Shown: positions 45,808-54,773 of the stretch, piece after piece
How positions within the stretch are numbered: the stretch's first letter is position 1
Layout of the letters: each line of letters opens with the position of its first letter
Assembly (NCBI GenBank): GCA_017626095.1
Contig: JAGAJL010000011.1
Location: 27,250-91,249 of the forward strand
From: Lachnospiraceae bacterium
GTDB lineage: Bacteria; Bacillota; Clostridia; Lachnospirales; Lachnospiraceae
Reading direction: 5' to 3'
Length of the DNA: 64,000 nucleotides
Notes under the pieces: model-generated
Seen by the model: only the letters and a program-made list of their open reading frames with translations
Told to the model about the DNA's origin: nothing
Database searches by the model: none
Program-made: the position numbers and the translations under genes

Positions 45808-46135
45808 GATGTTTTCCTCCGATTTGTCGATTTGGTTAATTGGCAACAAATCGAAGTCATGGATATCTGGCATAGTGCCAGCCTTTTGCCTGCATGATGA
45901 TATGCCTTTCCTTTCCGGCATCTCTGCCGCAAATGTCATCAATGAGCTGATGTGCCTTTTGGGCATAAAAAAAGGCCATGCCCTTTCGGACACAGCCAGA
46001 TGCCTAAAAATCTTGAGAAAAGAAAATCCTCCGCAGGTTTCTACCTGCGAAGGACTATTTTTCTCAGCATATCAATTCTATCATCTACACATTTTCATTG
46101 TAATACCACTTACCTGCCAATGCTCTGCCAGTTCA
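45808..46135. other. Intergenic/leader region
   Basis: The frame of the sigma-like gene stays open into this region (to 45993) but lacks a ribosome site. It contains the palindrome TGGCATAGTGCCA (45868-45880), an inverted GGGCAT/ATGCCC pair around an A7 run (45959-45981) and the terminator at 46027-46056. The hairpins could form a regulatory leader for the downstream sigma-like gene. Confidence 0.4.
46027..46056 (-). terminator. Rho-independent terminator
   Basis: On the minus strand, TCCTTCGCAGGT pairs with ACCTGCGGAGGA around AGAA and is followed by TTTTCTTTTC. It ends the ArpU-like gene transcript. Confidence 0.8.
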
Positions 46136-46684
46136 CTACCTATTTACTTCCATTTTTCTTCCAGTCTTTTTTATATGTATTTCTTCCATCTTCGCCTCCA
46201 CTTTTTCTGGTCTTGTAAATGCCCATAGCATAGTAGCATATAAACGAATTGCTTTTTTCCGATTCCTGTAATATGTCGTACTTGGCATATCATCCAGCAT
46301 CAGCATCACATCATCATTTGTATTCCCGGACTCAAAATACCGATATTTCAAGAGTCTGTAATACAGTTGACCATTCTTCGGATAATCCCTTAATGCCAAA
46401 AGGGAGTCTCTCATAATCTCCAGCAGGCACAAATTCATATCATTATTCAGCAACTTATCCTGGATTCTTCGTTTCTCTGCCGTTGCATCGAAATCGACCA
46501 ATTCGTAAAGCATTTCTTTTAAATGCTTTCCTTCCACTACATATAACTCGTAATCTATATCTACAATATTTTTTTCAATACGGAACATCACCTTCGTATA
46601 TTGTTCAAGTAAAAGCTCCGTATTTTTATAGGCTTCTTCAGTCACCACTTCCATATTGTCAAAAATATTTTGAATTGTCTGCAT
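46136..46684 (-). CDS. ArpU-like/sigma-like helical regulator
   Basis: A 182-residue protein. A long helical N-terminus (NMEVVTEEAYKNTELLLEQY, EKRRIQDKLLNN) is followed by a C-terminal HTH-like part (YYRLLKYRYFESGNTNDDVM, LDDMPSTTYYRNRKKAIRLY). The latter resembles ArpU-type late-gene regulators of phages and integrative elements. It probably acts with the neighbouring sigma-like factor. GGAGG stands 6 nt before ATG 46684. Confidence 0.65.
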   Translation of the reverse strand: MQTIQNIFDNMEVVTEEAYKNTELLLEQYTKVMFRIEKNIVDIDYELYVVEGKHLKEMLYELVDFDATAEKRRIQDKLLNNDMNLCLLEIMRDSLLALRDYPKNGQLYYRLLKYRYFESGNTNDDVMLMLDDMPSTTYYRNRKKAIRLYATMLWAFTRPEKVEAKMEEIHIKKTGRKMEVNR

Positions 46685-46909
46685 AATTGTCCTCCTTCCC
46701 GACTGCACCTGCAGTCAGACCAATCATAAAGTATTTCTCAGCAATAACTGCTGTGCTGAACATCACTGTCATGCAGCTTCCGCAAAAATTTCTACAGTGG
46801 GATTGTTTTCATCTCTGGCTGACCGGAAACTATATGATATATGTAAAGCAGCCGGTTCTCACGGGAAAGGATGTATCCCCGACTACTGATGTTTTTGTTT
46901 TGACTATTT

Positions 46910-46945
46910 TTTATTTTTAAAGGGAGCCCTGTTTTAGGGCATCCT
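46910..46945 (-). terminator. Rho-independent terminator
   Basis: On the minus strand, GGATGCCCT pairs with AGGGCTCC around AAAAC and is followed by CTTTAAAAAT. It lies just after the 78-residue gene. The rest of the 46709-46909 gap shows no convincing gene. Confidence 0.6.
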
Positions 46946-46956
46946 TTTGGAATCGC

Positions 46957-47193
46957 TTATTTCCGTTCCATAAACCATTTATAATTTTCTTCATATGTGA
47001 GATGGCATATCTTACCTTCCACCATACAAGTATAGCGATAACCGGTACCACCAGCTTTCCTGCTCGCACATCTTTCCGGTTTTGAAATTTTATCAATTTC
47101 ATACCGATGTCCGTCTTCCCATACAAACGCTTTTGGAATCAATTCACCTTCCCGGCTAAACACTGCCAGGACATCAACATATACCTTATCCAT
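46957..47193 (-). CDS. Small mobile-element protein next to the Y-family polymerase gene
   Basis: A 78-residue protein: MDKVYVDVLAVFSREGELIP, VWEDGHRYEIDKI, KAGGTGYRYTCMVEGKICHL and EENYKWFMERK. This all-beta small protein is, as far as I recall, a regular companion of UmuC-like genes in Lachnospiraceae elements, but its function is unknown. ATG 47193 is 23 nt after the polymerase stop, so the two form an operon. An AAGGTG ribosome site is present. Confidence 0.65.
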   Translation of the reverse strand: MDKVYVDVLAVFSREGELIPKAFVWEDGHRYEIDKISKPERCASRKAGGTGYRYTCMVEGKICHLTYEENYKWFMERK

Positions 47194-47216
47194 CACTCAA
47201 AAACACCTTGCCTCCC

Positions 47217-48461
47217 CTATCCGTGGAAATAACCTTGCGGATGAACCGTATGCTCTCTTGCATTTAATTGTGCCAGGATCTTATCCTGATAAACGAAAGC
47301 TCTTTGAATGCTTTGGTATCCAAACCTGGCTCGGATTTCATCCACTACCCGATCCATCTTTTCCAACTTTTCTCTTTTCTGTTCACTCATAAATAAGTTC
47401 AACTGATACGGCATATCATCTGATATCAGATCACATCCCCGGACGCCAAGACTTCTAATAGGATGTTCCCATCTGTAATTATCTTTAAACAGTCGATACG
47501 CAGCCTGTACAATTTCATCCGTAATATTGGTTGGACGCTTCAATTTGCATTGTCTTGAAAAATGATATAACTCATTATCACGAATTGATATTTCAATCAC
47601 CTTACATTGAAATCCATTTTCACGTAATCTGGATGCTACACTTTCAGACAGAGCCGTCAAAATAATCTTTACATCCAAATCATTCACCAGATCTCTTGGA
47701 GTCGTTGTACTATTTCCGATAGATTTGATTGGAGCTTGATACCCTTCTACACAAACTGGAGTTTCGTCCCAGCCATTTGCAAATGTGTGTAATACCAATC
47801 CCATCTTTCCGAGGCGGCTCTCCAATATAGCTGGTTCCGTATTTGCAAGTTCACCAATTGTTTTGATTCCTAAAGTCTGCAGTTTTTTATTAGTGCTTCT
47901 CCCGACATAAATCAAGTCTCCTGCCGGAAGGTTCCAGGCAAGGCTTTTATAGTTTTCTCTTGAGAACTCTGTAATGGCATCAGGCTTTTTATAATCGGAG
48001 CCAAGTTTTGCAAATATCTTATTCCATGAAACACCAATGCTTACCGTAACTCCCAACTCATGCTTTATTCTTTTACTGATTTCATTTGCTATTTTTATTC
48101 CATCACCTTTTATCGAAGTGCTGGCAGATACATCCAGCCAACTTTCATCAATTCCGAATGGTTCTCTCAAATCTGTATATTCACTATAGATTTCTTGTGC
48201 CATTCTTGAAAATCGCAAATACAAATCCATTCTTGGAGGCACAAAAATGATTTCCGGGCAAACCTGCTTTGCCTGCCATAATGCCATTCCTGTTTTCACG
48301 CCAGATTTTTTTGCAATATAATTTGCTGTAAGAACAATTCCGTGCCTTGCTTCCGGATCCCCTCCTACCGCTAATGGCTTTCCCGCCAATTCCGGATGAT
48401 GCAGCATCTCTACGCTTGCATAAAAACAGTTCATATCAGAATGAAGTATTGTACGTTCCAT
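47217..48461 (-). CDS. Y-family DNA polymerase (DinB/UmuC-like)
   Basis: A 414-residue translesion polymerase. Catalytic motifs are HSDMNCFYASVEM (metal Asp at ~8) and REPFGIDESWLDVS (second acidic pair, residues ~105-108). An IKTIGELANTEPAILESRLG helix-hairpin-helix thumb and a little-finger domain with RSLGVRGCDLI follow. It copies across damaged DNA with low fidelity. It belongs to the mobile element rather than the core genome, and its promoter (48579-48607) is interwoven with that of the XRE/ImmA pair, implying damage- or stress-induced expression. Confidence 0.9.
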   Translation of the reverse strand: MERTILHSDMNCFYASVEMLHHPELAGKPLAVGGDPEARHGIVLTANYIAKKSGVKTGMALWQAKQVCPEIIFVPPRMDLYLRFSRMAQEIYSEYTDLREPFGIDESWLDVSASTSIKGDGIKIANEISKRIKHELGVTVSIGVSWNKIFAKLGSDYKKPDAITEFSRENYKSLAWNLPAGDLIYVGRSTNKKLQTLGIKTIGELANTEPAILESRLGKMGLVLHTFANGWDETPVCVEGYQAPIKSIGNSTTTPRDLVNDLDVKIILTALSESVASRLRENGFQCKVIEISIRDNELYHFSRQCKLKRPTNITDEIVQAAYRLFKDNYRWEHPIRSLGVRGCDLISDDMPYQLNLFMSEQKREKLEKMDRVVDEIRARFGYQSIQRAFVYQDKILAQLNAREHTVHPQGYFHG

Positions 48462-48483
48462 ATCATCACCGCCCAATCAATAT

Positions 48484-48631
48484 TAGCAACATATAGCAAG
48501 TTTATTATTGACTTTTTCTTTTGTTCATTCTATAATTTGCTTATAGTTACGACAGATTGCCACTTCTTGCTAATTCGTATTCTAGCAACTATTCGCACGA
48601 TTGTCAAGATACCATTCGCAAGAAATAGCAA
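48484..48631. promoter_or_regulatory. Face-to-face promoters with a TAGCAA operator array
   Basis: On the plus strand TTGACT (48508-48513)-17 bp-TATAAT (48531-48536) serves the XRE gene. On the minus strand TTGACA (48602-48607)-17 bp-TAGAAT (48579-48584) serves the polymerase operon. Their transcripts would overlap by about 30 nt. TAGCAA occurs at 48484, 48494, 48583 and 48626 and inverted (TTGCTA) at 48567, so one copy overlaps the minus -10 box. This layout suits an XRE repressor switch. Confidence 0.75.
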
Positions 48632-48651
48632 ATTAAGAATGGAGGCGCATT

Positions 48652-49107
48652 ATGAAACCCTTTAAAGAGAAAGTAAAAGAACATCGAGGACAACTTGGAT
48701 TAAGTCAAAAGCAACTGGCAGAAAAAGCCGGGATTGGATTCCGTACCATCGTTACTTATGAAGCTGGAGAACGATTTCCACAATCAGCACAACTCTATAA
48801 GCTGGCAAAAGCATTAAATGTATCAACCGAGTATCTGAAGGATGATTCCATCGAAGACCCGACCTATGGACTTGATCGGATGGACTATGTTGAAGAGATG
48901 CGTCAGATGACCAGTAAGCAAGATTCTCTTAATCTGGAAGAAATGCTAAGACAAAACCAGACACTTTTTGCCGGAGGCAGCATAAGTGAAGAAGCCAAAG
49001 ATCAATATTTTCAGGCTGTGATGGAAGCATATCTTGATTGTAAAAAAGCTGCGAAAGAAACTTTCGGCAGAAAAAAATCTGAAAACCTTGCATCTATTGA
49101 TAAGTAA
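48652..49107 (+). CDS. XRE-family repressor of the mobile element
   Basis: A 151-residue protein. The HTH domain occupies residues 5-65 (RGQLGLSQKQLAEKAGIGFR, TYEAGERFPQSAQLYKLAKA) and a C-terminal helical part ~90-145. It probably binds the TAGCAA array upstream and holds the polymerase operon silent, like ImmR of ICEBs1. GGAGG is 6-7 nt before the ATG. The metalloprotease gene follows after 92 nt on the same strand. Confidence 0.88.
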   Translation: MKPFKEKVKEHRGQLGLSQKQLAEKAGIGFRTIVTYEAGERFPQSAQLYKLAKALNVSTEYLKDDSIEDPTYGLDRMDYVEEMRQMTSKQDSLNLEEMLRQNQTLFAGGSISEEAKDQYFQAVMEAYLDCKKAAKETFGRKKSENLASIDK

Positions 49108-49199
49108 TCCTCCCGCTATCCTTTTTATAGGACAGCTTTTATACTACACTGATAGTGAGAAATCCTATCTACTATAAAACAGGGAGGATGTGAATTCGA

Positions 49200-49763
49200 T
49201 TGACCATTGAAACAATAGCTGACACAGTCAAACAGCTGCAAAACAAATATGATGAAACTAATCCTTTTCGTTTAGCTAAGGCAATGAAAATTACAGTAAA
49301 GTTACGCCCAATGGGAATCTATGAAGGATGCTGCAAGGGGTTTTTTCTAATTTCACGGAGAATGAAACATATCACAATCAACAGTGATCTTCCAGAACTA
49401 TTACAGAAAGTAGTTCTCTCTCACGAACTGGGGCACTGTGTATTACATGCAGACTCTGCAGCCAGTGCACCTTTTCATGAGGTAACTTTATTTGATAATA
49501 CGGACCATAAAGAATATGAGGCGAACATTTTTGCTGCCGAATTGCTCCTGCCAGATGAACAAGTTCTGGCTCTGCTCAATGATGATTTGTTTTTCTTTGA
49601 CGTCGCCAAAAAATTGTGCGTTCCATTTGAAATGCTGGATTTCAAATTCCGGGTTTTAAAGCGAAAGGGGTATAAAGTAGAATCTCCTGTAGTGTCACAG
49701 GGCGATTTCTTGAAAAAACTTGAAAGAACTGCTGACAAAATACCATATAACGATTCTTTTTAA
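49200..49763 (+). CDS. ImmA/IrrE-family metallo-endopeptidase (TTG start)
   Basis: A 187-residue zinc protease with the motif LSHELGHCVLHAD (HExxH at ~residue 80) and EYEANIFAAELLLPD, which supplies the third ligand Glu. In ICEBs1 the ImmA homologue cleaves the repressor after DNA damage; the same is inferred here for the XRE protein. The only usable start is TTG at 49200, since an in-frame TGA lies three codons upstream. GGGAGG is 12 nt away. Confidence 0.88.
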   Translation: MTIETIADTVKQLQNKYDETNPFRLAKAMKITVKLRPMGIYEGCCKGFFLISRRMKHITINSDLPELLQKVVLSHELGHCVLHADSAASAPFHEVTLFDNTDHKEYEANIFAAELLLPDEQVLALLNDDLFFFDVAKKLCVPFEMLDFKFRVLKRKGYKVESPVVSQGDFLKKLERTADKIPYNDSF

Positions 49764-49779
49764 TTTTTCTATAATCATG

Positions 49780-49801
49780 ACCACCGGTTTTAGCCGGTGG
49801 T
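49780..49801 (+). terminator. Stem-loop after the immA-like gene
   Basis: ACCACCGG pairs with CCGGTGGT around TTTTAG, 16 nt after the immA stop. It has only a TT following, so it is a weak intrinsic terminator. Confidence 0.5.
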
Positions 49802-50216
49802 TTGCTCTGCCCCTATAAAGATCTCATCCCTGCTTGCGCCCGGAAAACACACTGAAAGAGTCTCCATCTTCACTTTCCTCATTAGATAAATCGGAAAGCT
49901 GCTGTACAACAAATCATCCAATATAATACCATCCGCAACCTTAAATGTACGGGGCTTTTGCGCTATCCTATGCAAACAAACATATTTGAAGGATTTCCCG
50001 TTTGTCTATCGATCAGATTCAGAAATCACATTAAAACACAGTGAAATAACCCCCTCATGTTTGTCTACTACAATGAACCATTAGTTAATTAAATAGTTCC
50101 TCTTCGACACGGCTTGTGTAGGGAAGTAACTTTAACTTGAGGGCAACTTGGACAGAAGTTGGAAGTATAGTTTCGATAAATCAGTCAAGCAGTATTAACT
50201 GCTCGGCTAATTATAG
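49802..50216. other. Intergenic region without a recognised gene
   Basis: A 61-codon minus-strand ORF (49790-49975) lies here, but it runs into the stem-loop and has no ribosome site. Near the UvrD stop, AGCAGT/ACTGCT (about 50190-50205) forms a short hairpin that may terminate the OLD-UvrD transcript. The region looks like a boundary between the regulatory block and the Gabija-like cargo. Confidence 0.4.
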
Positions 50217-52070
50217 TTATTCAATAATCGTTGCAATCCCTGGTGTCCTTAACAAGTCAAAGAATTCGTTAATTTGATCATGTGATTGCTTAGGATATCT
50301 GCTTGTATAGCGATACTTACAAAAGGTAAATAATATTTCCTTTTTTGCTCGAGACAATGCCACAAAAAATGTACATCTGTCCTCTTCAGGTTGATTTTTA
50401 AAACTCCAAAACGCAGAATCTTCAAGTCCTACAAAATATACGACCTCATACTCTAATCCTTTGCTTTTATGGATTGTCATGATTGGAACTGAATGTAAAC
50501 CCTCAAAGTTTTCTATAGCCAACAACCAATCCATCTCTGTTGTATCGAGCTCCATCCACATATAGTTTTGAAACTTATTTAATAGATCATTTAGATATGT
50601 TCCTTGGCTATATATCGGAAACGTGGCTTTTATGCGCTTTCCTCCCCAGAATTGTATTGCGTGCTTCAGCAAAGCGTGAAAATCCTTCTTACACGTAACA
50701 TCTTGCATCATGCCACTTAATTGTTCTATTTCTTCACTAAGAGCATCTTGCATTTTGAAATAATCATCATTTGACTGCAGAGAACCTATATTCCAGAGAT
50801 CAGCTGTCGTTGACACAATAAATTCCCAGTCATGGGGGCGCTTTCTATCAATAACTAAACGTAGGAGCGAAATTAACATTTCTACGATTGGTTCTTTGAT
50901 TAAATCTTGATAATCATTTTCAATACGAGCAAGAATTTGATGATTTCTAAGTTCTGCAATAATCTTCGGAGCATAATCTTGAGGCTTTTGTTTACAGAGA
51001 ATGCACAACTTATTTGGTTCAATTCCTGACTCAATCTGTGCAGATATATGTTCAGATATTGTTGCCGCTTCGTTCTCCTCATCTTCAGCAATAAGTAATG
51101 TTACCATTCCATCATCTGGTTCCCATTTATCAGAGACACATATTGTACTGTCACTTTCATTTAGTGAAGCATACATCTTTCTTTGTAAATCAACAAGTCT
51201 CGGCGCTGAACGATGATTCATGGTTAGTTTGTGTGTCTCTGCATTAAACTCTGTTTTGAAATCATGAAAGACAGTTTTAAGTGCGCCAGCCCATACCATA
51301 ATGCGTTGTTTGTTGTCACCAACGGCTGTCATTATTGAACCCGAATTCAAAAAGCATTGTTTTACCAATTTGTATTGTAGATACGTTGTATCCTGAAACT
51401 CATCCAAGAAAACATATTTGTAGGTAAGTTGTAAGCCTCGCTTAATCTTATAGTTTGTCTTGATAATGAATTCTGCAAGAATACATATCATTTTAAATGA
51501 TAGAGTTGGTTTGTAGTTGTCAAAGCCTTTCAGCAATAGTTTCCAAACAGTCTCACCCAAATCATTTCGTGTAAAAGGCAATTCAACAGAATCAAGCACA
51601 CGTTCATAGTATGTTCTTAACTTATAAACGGGCAAGTTAAGTGGATTGTTGTATCCTGCTTTTTTAAAAGCCGCATCTATTGTATCCACATCATTAACCA
51701 GATATGCAGCATCAGGCCTTAAAACCTCTGGAAGAGCAAAACGGAAGTGATCCAGAATGCTTTTTGAAAATGCATCATAAGTCATTGATACAAATCGAGT
51801 TTCGATTTCTTTCCCACATCTCTTTATTACTCTTTTTTTTAGATTGTCCGCAGCGTCTTTCTTAAAACTTATTGCTAATATTTTTTGCGGGTCTCTACAA
51901 ATATTTGTCTGAAAAAGGTAGCTTGCTTTTTGTGCTAACAATTCAGTCTTTCCTGCACCTGGTCCAGCAATAACAAGAATATTTTTATTTGTCCTAACCG
52001 CTGAATTAGCACTATCTTCTAAAACAACACCATCACACGGCATCCACTTTTCTGGTACAACAATCTTCAT
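50217..52070 (-). CDS. UvrD/Rep-family helicase, GajB-like
   Basis: A 617-residue SF1A helicase: Walker A AGPGAGKT (35-42), motif II VFLDEFQDT, motif III/IV MTAVGDNKQRIM and LTMNHRSAPRLV, and late motifs PIMTIHKSKGLEYEVVYF and FFVALSRAKKEIL. Its start overlaps the 3' end of the OLD-family gene by 38 nt, so they are translated together. The class 2 OLD plus UvrD pairing is that of Gabija, where GajB responds to DNA ends and activates the GajA nuclease. It is somewhat longer than typical GajB. Confidence 0.88.
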   Translation of the reverse strand: MKIVVPEKWMPCDGVVLEDSANSAVRTNKNILVIAGPGAGKTELLAQKASYLFQTNICRDPQKILAISFKKDAADNLKKRVIKRCGKEIETRFVSMTYDAFSKSILDHFRFALPEVLRPDAAYLVNDVDTIDAAFKKAGYNNPLNLPVYKLRTYYERVLDSVELPFTRNDLGETVWKLLLKGFDNYKPTLSFKMICILAEFIIKTNYKIKRGLQLTYKYVFLDEFQDTTYLQYKLVKQCFLNSGSIMTAVGDNKQRIMVWAGALKTVFHDFKTEFNAETHKLTMNHRSAPRLVDLQRKMYASLNESDSTICVSDKWEPDDGMVTLLIAEDEENEAATISEHISAQIESGIEPNKLCILCKQKPQDYAPKIIAELRNHQILARIENDYQDLIKEPIVEMLISLLRLVIDRKRPHDWEFIVSTTADLWNIGSLQSNDDYFKMQDALSEEIEQLSGMMQDVTCKKDFHALLKHAIQFWGGKRIKATFPIYSQGTYLNDLLNKFQNYMWMELDTTEMDWLLAIENFEGLHSVPIMTIHKSKGLEYEVVYFVGLEDSAFWSFKNQPEEDRCTFFVALSRAKKEILFTFCKYRYTSRYPKQSHDQINEFFDLLRTPGIATIIE

Positions 52071-54138
52071 TAGGTTTCTCCTTTAATGCTTTTTCTGCAG
52101 CAGAAATCAATCGTTCGAATACAGGTGGAATAGTAGAAACCAACACCTCATTGCTAATATGGGAGAACGCCTCAATATGAGTTGATGGTTTTCCTCGGTT
52201 AAGGAAAAAATAAGTGTACCACACCATTAATTTCTTTTGTTCCTCAGAATACGTTTTTCCGTCACCACCACTTTCTTTCAAAGCGTGTCTCACATCATCT
52301 ATAACACGTGCGCAATACTCTGAACAAGGATTTTCTGAGTTTTCAATATCCTTAATATATTTCTGATGTTTCTGACCATTTTCCATAACCATCAGCCGAG
52401 GTCCCTCATCTTTACCCAGTAAACCTTTATACACAGTACCATAATGCTCTAACATCAGAAAATCTATATCCAACGGTGATGAAAAGAAAACATTGTATTT
52501 TTCTAAATAGTTAACCCAACTTTGTAAAATGCCGGAATCATCAACATCCCACTCGTGCATTCCATTGAATTCTTCGTCAGATAAAACCCCATGATTAGTC
52601 TTCAATAATTCCGCTTTATCGTAATTATTTTGAATTAACTGTTCGAGAACATATTTGATTCTACCCCAACCACCCCCTTCTCGTTCTTTATCCAAGTCAA
52701 GCAACGTAATATATGGAATACTCAGGTCATTAAGCAGTCTCCAAAAATGGTTTACATGTCTACCACCCAGAGGGACAACTGATATTCCGCTTGTATCAAC
52801 ATCACCATTTTTTGCATTCCAGATTTTCGGCAAAATGATTTCTTCACTATCACCTTCACCCAAAACAACAAGTTTGGCAAAATACAATTCAGGATAAGCT
52901 TTGACTGCCTCTTTTATAAACTTGTACTGATCTGCCAGTTTTTCTTTATCGGGCAACGTAATTGCACGAACTTTGGTTGTGCAATCATTCACATCAAGAC
53001 GGAAATATCTTAACTTTTCCGGATCGAAGCGTTTGATAATTGCTGTAGAATGAGAAGTTAAGACAGTCTGAGCGTTGTTTTTTGATGCTATTTTTTTCAA
53101 ATTTAAAACCAACTGTCCGATCAAATGAGGAGCAATATGATTTTCCGGTTCTTCTAAAGCAATAATTGTTAAAATAGGAGGCTTATGATTAAATGAAACG
53201 TGTTCAGGATCTGTGTCTATTTCTTTCTGAATTTTTGACTCAACATCGAGAATACTATCAACCAAAGAAATATAAAACAGAGAACGCAAACCATCACTCA
53301 TATCATCAATAGTGCATTCTTTTCCTGTTACTGTAGGTAAAAATACAACCTCCGATTTCTTGATAGAAGAATCAATATCAGTGCTATTAAAACGTAACTG
53401 AGCATTTGAATATCTTGTATCCGAATCATAAGATTCCCATTGTGTATGTATGGAGGTACCAAGAATTGATACGCCTCTTTCCTCTAAAAATTGGTCATTT
53501 AGCTCTTGAATTTTTACTTTAACTTTTTCCTGTGTGGTTGAGCTCCAATTGATGCTATTCATAATCTGATGCATCATTGTGCCAGAAGCATTTTTTAATT
53601 GCTTGGACGGATCTCTAACTGCAGGTACATATATTACTCGAATGCGATCCAGATCTTTTCGAGGTGCGGTGGTTTTACATTCTTCAGTAATTTCTTCTCC
53701 CTCAGGGCAAGTAATATAATAAATTTTACTTTCAATCGCACCCTCTACATTGCTACTTTTTTCCCAAGTAGCCTCTAAACGTATTCGCAAATATGGAGTT
53801 CCATCAGGATTGTCCACAACAAGACTCCTGAAAAAAGTTGGAATAGAAGAAGCACCTTCCTCTCCATTCTCTAATTCATCAAAAACAAATACCGCTTCAA
53901 TATAAAGTTCTTGTGAGTCCATTTCTTCTGGTTTCGTATCTTTCGGAAGATGAAAATCACTTCGCTTTAAAACTCGATCAGCACTATTATCCGAGAACAG
54001 ACAATTCAACGCTAATAATGCTGCTGTTTTTCCTGAACTATTATTGCCAATAAACGATGTAATATCATCAATTTTGATTATCTGTTCATCTTCACCAAAG
54101 CACCGATAATTATGCAGTTTAAGTTTTGAAAGCTTCAA
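52033..54138 (-). CDS. OLD-family ATPase with TOPRIM nuclease domain, GajA-like
   Basis: A 701-residue protein. The SMC/OLD-type ATPase has Walker A GNNSSGKT (31-38), signature SDGLRSL (281-287), Walker B IIALEEPE (325-331) and TSHST. It is followed by a TOPRIM domain: Glu428 in LVVLGEGDSEE and Asp481/Asp483 in LLDLDKE. It probably nicks or cuts phage DNA when nucleotides fall, as GajA does. The start TTG 54138 was chosen because GGGAGG is upstream and the promoter (54176-54204) rules out the longer frame. The C-terminal ~200 residues are extra relative to classical GajA. Confidence 0.85.
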   Translation of the reverse strand: MKLSKLKLHNYRCFGEDEQIIKIDDITSFIGNNSSGKTAALLALNCLFSDNSADRVLKRSDFHLPKDTKPEEMDSQELYIEAVFVFDELENGEEGASSIPTFFRSLVVDNPDGTPYLRIRLEATWEKSSNVEGAIESKIYYITCPEGEEITEECKTTAPRKDLDRIRVIYVPAVRDPSKQLKNASGTMMHQIMNSINWSSTTQEKVKVKIQELNDQFLEERGVSILGTSIHTQWESYDSDTRYSNAQLRFNSTDIDSSIKKSEVVFLPTVTGKECTIDDMSDGLRSLFYISLVDSILDVESKIQKEIDTDPEHVSFNHKPPILTIIALEEPENHIAPHLIGQLVLNLKKIASKNNAQTVLTSHSTAIIKRFDPEKLRYFRLDVNDCTTKVRAITLPDKEKLADQYKFIKEAVKAYPELYFAKLVVLGEGDSEEIILPKIWNAKNGDVDTSGISVVPLGGRHVNHFWRLLNDLSIPYITLLDLDKEREGGGWGRIKYVLEQLIQNNYDKAELLKTNHGVLSDEEFNGMHEWDVDDSGILQSWVNYLEKYNVFFSSPLDIDFLMLEHYGTVYKGLLGKDEGPRLMVMENGQKHQKYIKDIENSENPCSEYCARVIDDVRHALKESGGDGKTYSEEQKKLMVWYTYFFLNRGKPSTHIEAFSHISNEVLVSTIPPVFERLISAAEKALKEKPNEDCCTRKVDAV

Positions 54139-54175
54139 CAAATATCCCTCCCTCGTATCTAATATCTGTATCACA

Positions 54176-54204
54176 ATTATAATACCGATATCATTGTCAA
54201 ACAA
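54176..54204 (-). promoter_or_regulatory. Promoter of the Gabija-like operon
   Basis: TTGTTT (54199-54204) and TATAAT (54176-54181) with 17-bp spacing on the minus strand, about 37 bp before the chosen TTG start. Confidence 0.6.
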
Positions 54205-54306
54205 CTCTTTATATACTAATAGGTAGGAATAGTTTTTACCTATGATGTCTCTTTTTTCTTCTCCCAGTAGGTTATTTATAGGGATCTCTTTTCAAGAGGT
54301 ACTCTT

Positions 54307-54397
54307 CCGGCGGCTCCACCGCCGGTTAAATAGCAAGGACAGGAAGTGTATATACACTTCCTCAAAAATGGCAATTTAGGGAACCCTGCCCTAAATT
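54307..54397. other. Candidate origin of transfer (oriT)
   Basis: Three inverted repeats are stacked just upstream of mobC: CCGGCGG/CCGCCGG (54307-54325), the perfect 22-bp palindrome AGGAAGTGTATATACACTTCCT minus its ends (54341-54362) and AATTTAGGG/CCCTAAATT (54373-54397). Position and structure fit an oriT recognised by the following MobC/MobA proteins. The nick site is not identified. Confidence 0.5.
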
Positions 54398-54449
54398 AAA
54401 AACCTAGAAACAACCAAAATCGAATTACGTACAGAAAGAGAGAAACGAC

Positions 54450-54773
54450 ATGTCAAACAGAAAAAGAAACATTCAAATTTTATTTTGTGTTACTCCAGAG
54501 GAAAAGAAGCTGATCCGCCAAAAGATGATTCTGTCAAAGACCAGAAACATGGGCGCTTATCTTAGAAAAATGGCTATCGACGGTTACATCATCAATACCG
54601 ACACAGCCCCTATAAAGCAGGTTTATGAAGAGATGCACAAAATCGGTGTGAACATCAATCAGATTGCAAAAAAGGTAAATACCACCGGTGATTTGTACCC
54701 GGAAGAAATGGAAGAATTGAAAAGGATGGTAAGCGAGATATGGCGTATATTAAAATCTTCCCCATTAAAGTAA
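54450..54773 (+). CDS. mobC: Relaxosome accessory protein MobC
   Basis: A 107-residue MobC-family protein. The ribbon-helix-helix part (IQILFCVTPEEKKLIRQKMI, NMGAYLRKMAIDGYI) is followed by the helical C-terminus MHKIGVNINQIAKKVNTTGD, the family hallmark. It binds and opens oriT DNA for the relaxase. It overlaps the relaxase gene by 34 nt. AAAGAGAGAAACGAC precedes the ATG. Confidence 0.88.
   Translation: MSNRKRNIQILFCVTPEEKKLIRQKMILSKTRNMGAYLRKMAIDGYIINTDTAPIKQVYEEMHKIGVNINQIAKKVNTTGDLYPEEMEELKRMVSEIWRILKSSPLK

Noticed and set aside
46687-46920. 77-codon plus-strand ORF opposite the leader of the ArpU-like gene
   Set aside because: No ribosome site and no recognisable domain. It ends next to the terminator of the neighbouring minus-strand gene.
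49790-49975. 61-codon minus-strand ORF after the immA-like gene
   Set aside because: It has no ribosome site, overlaps the stem-loop at 49780-49801 and matches no family, although its composition is not impossible.
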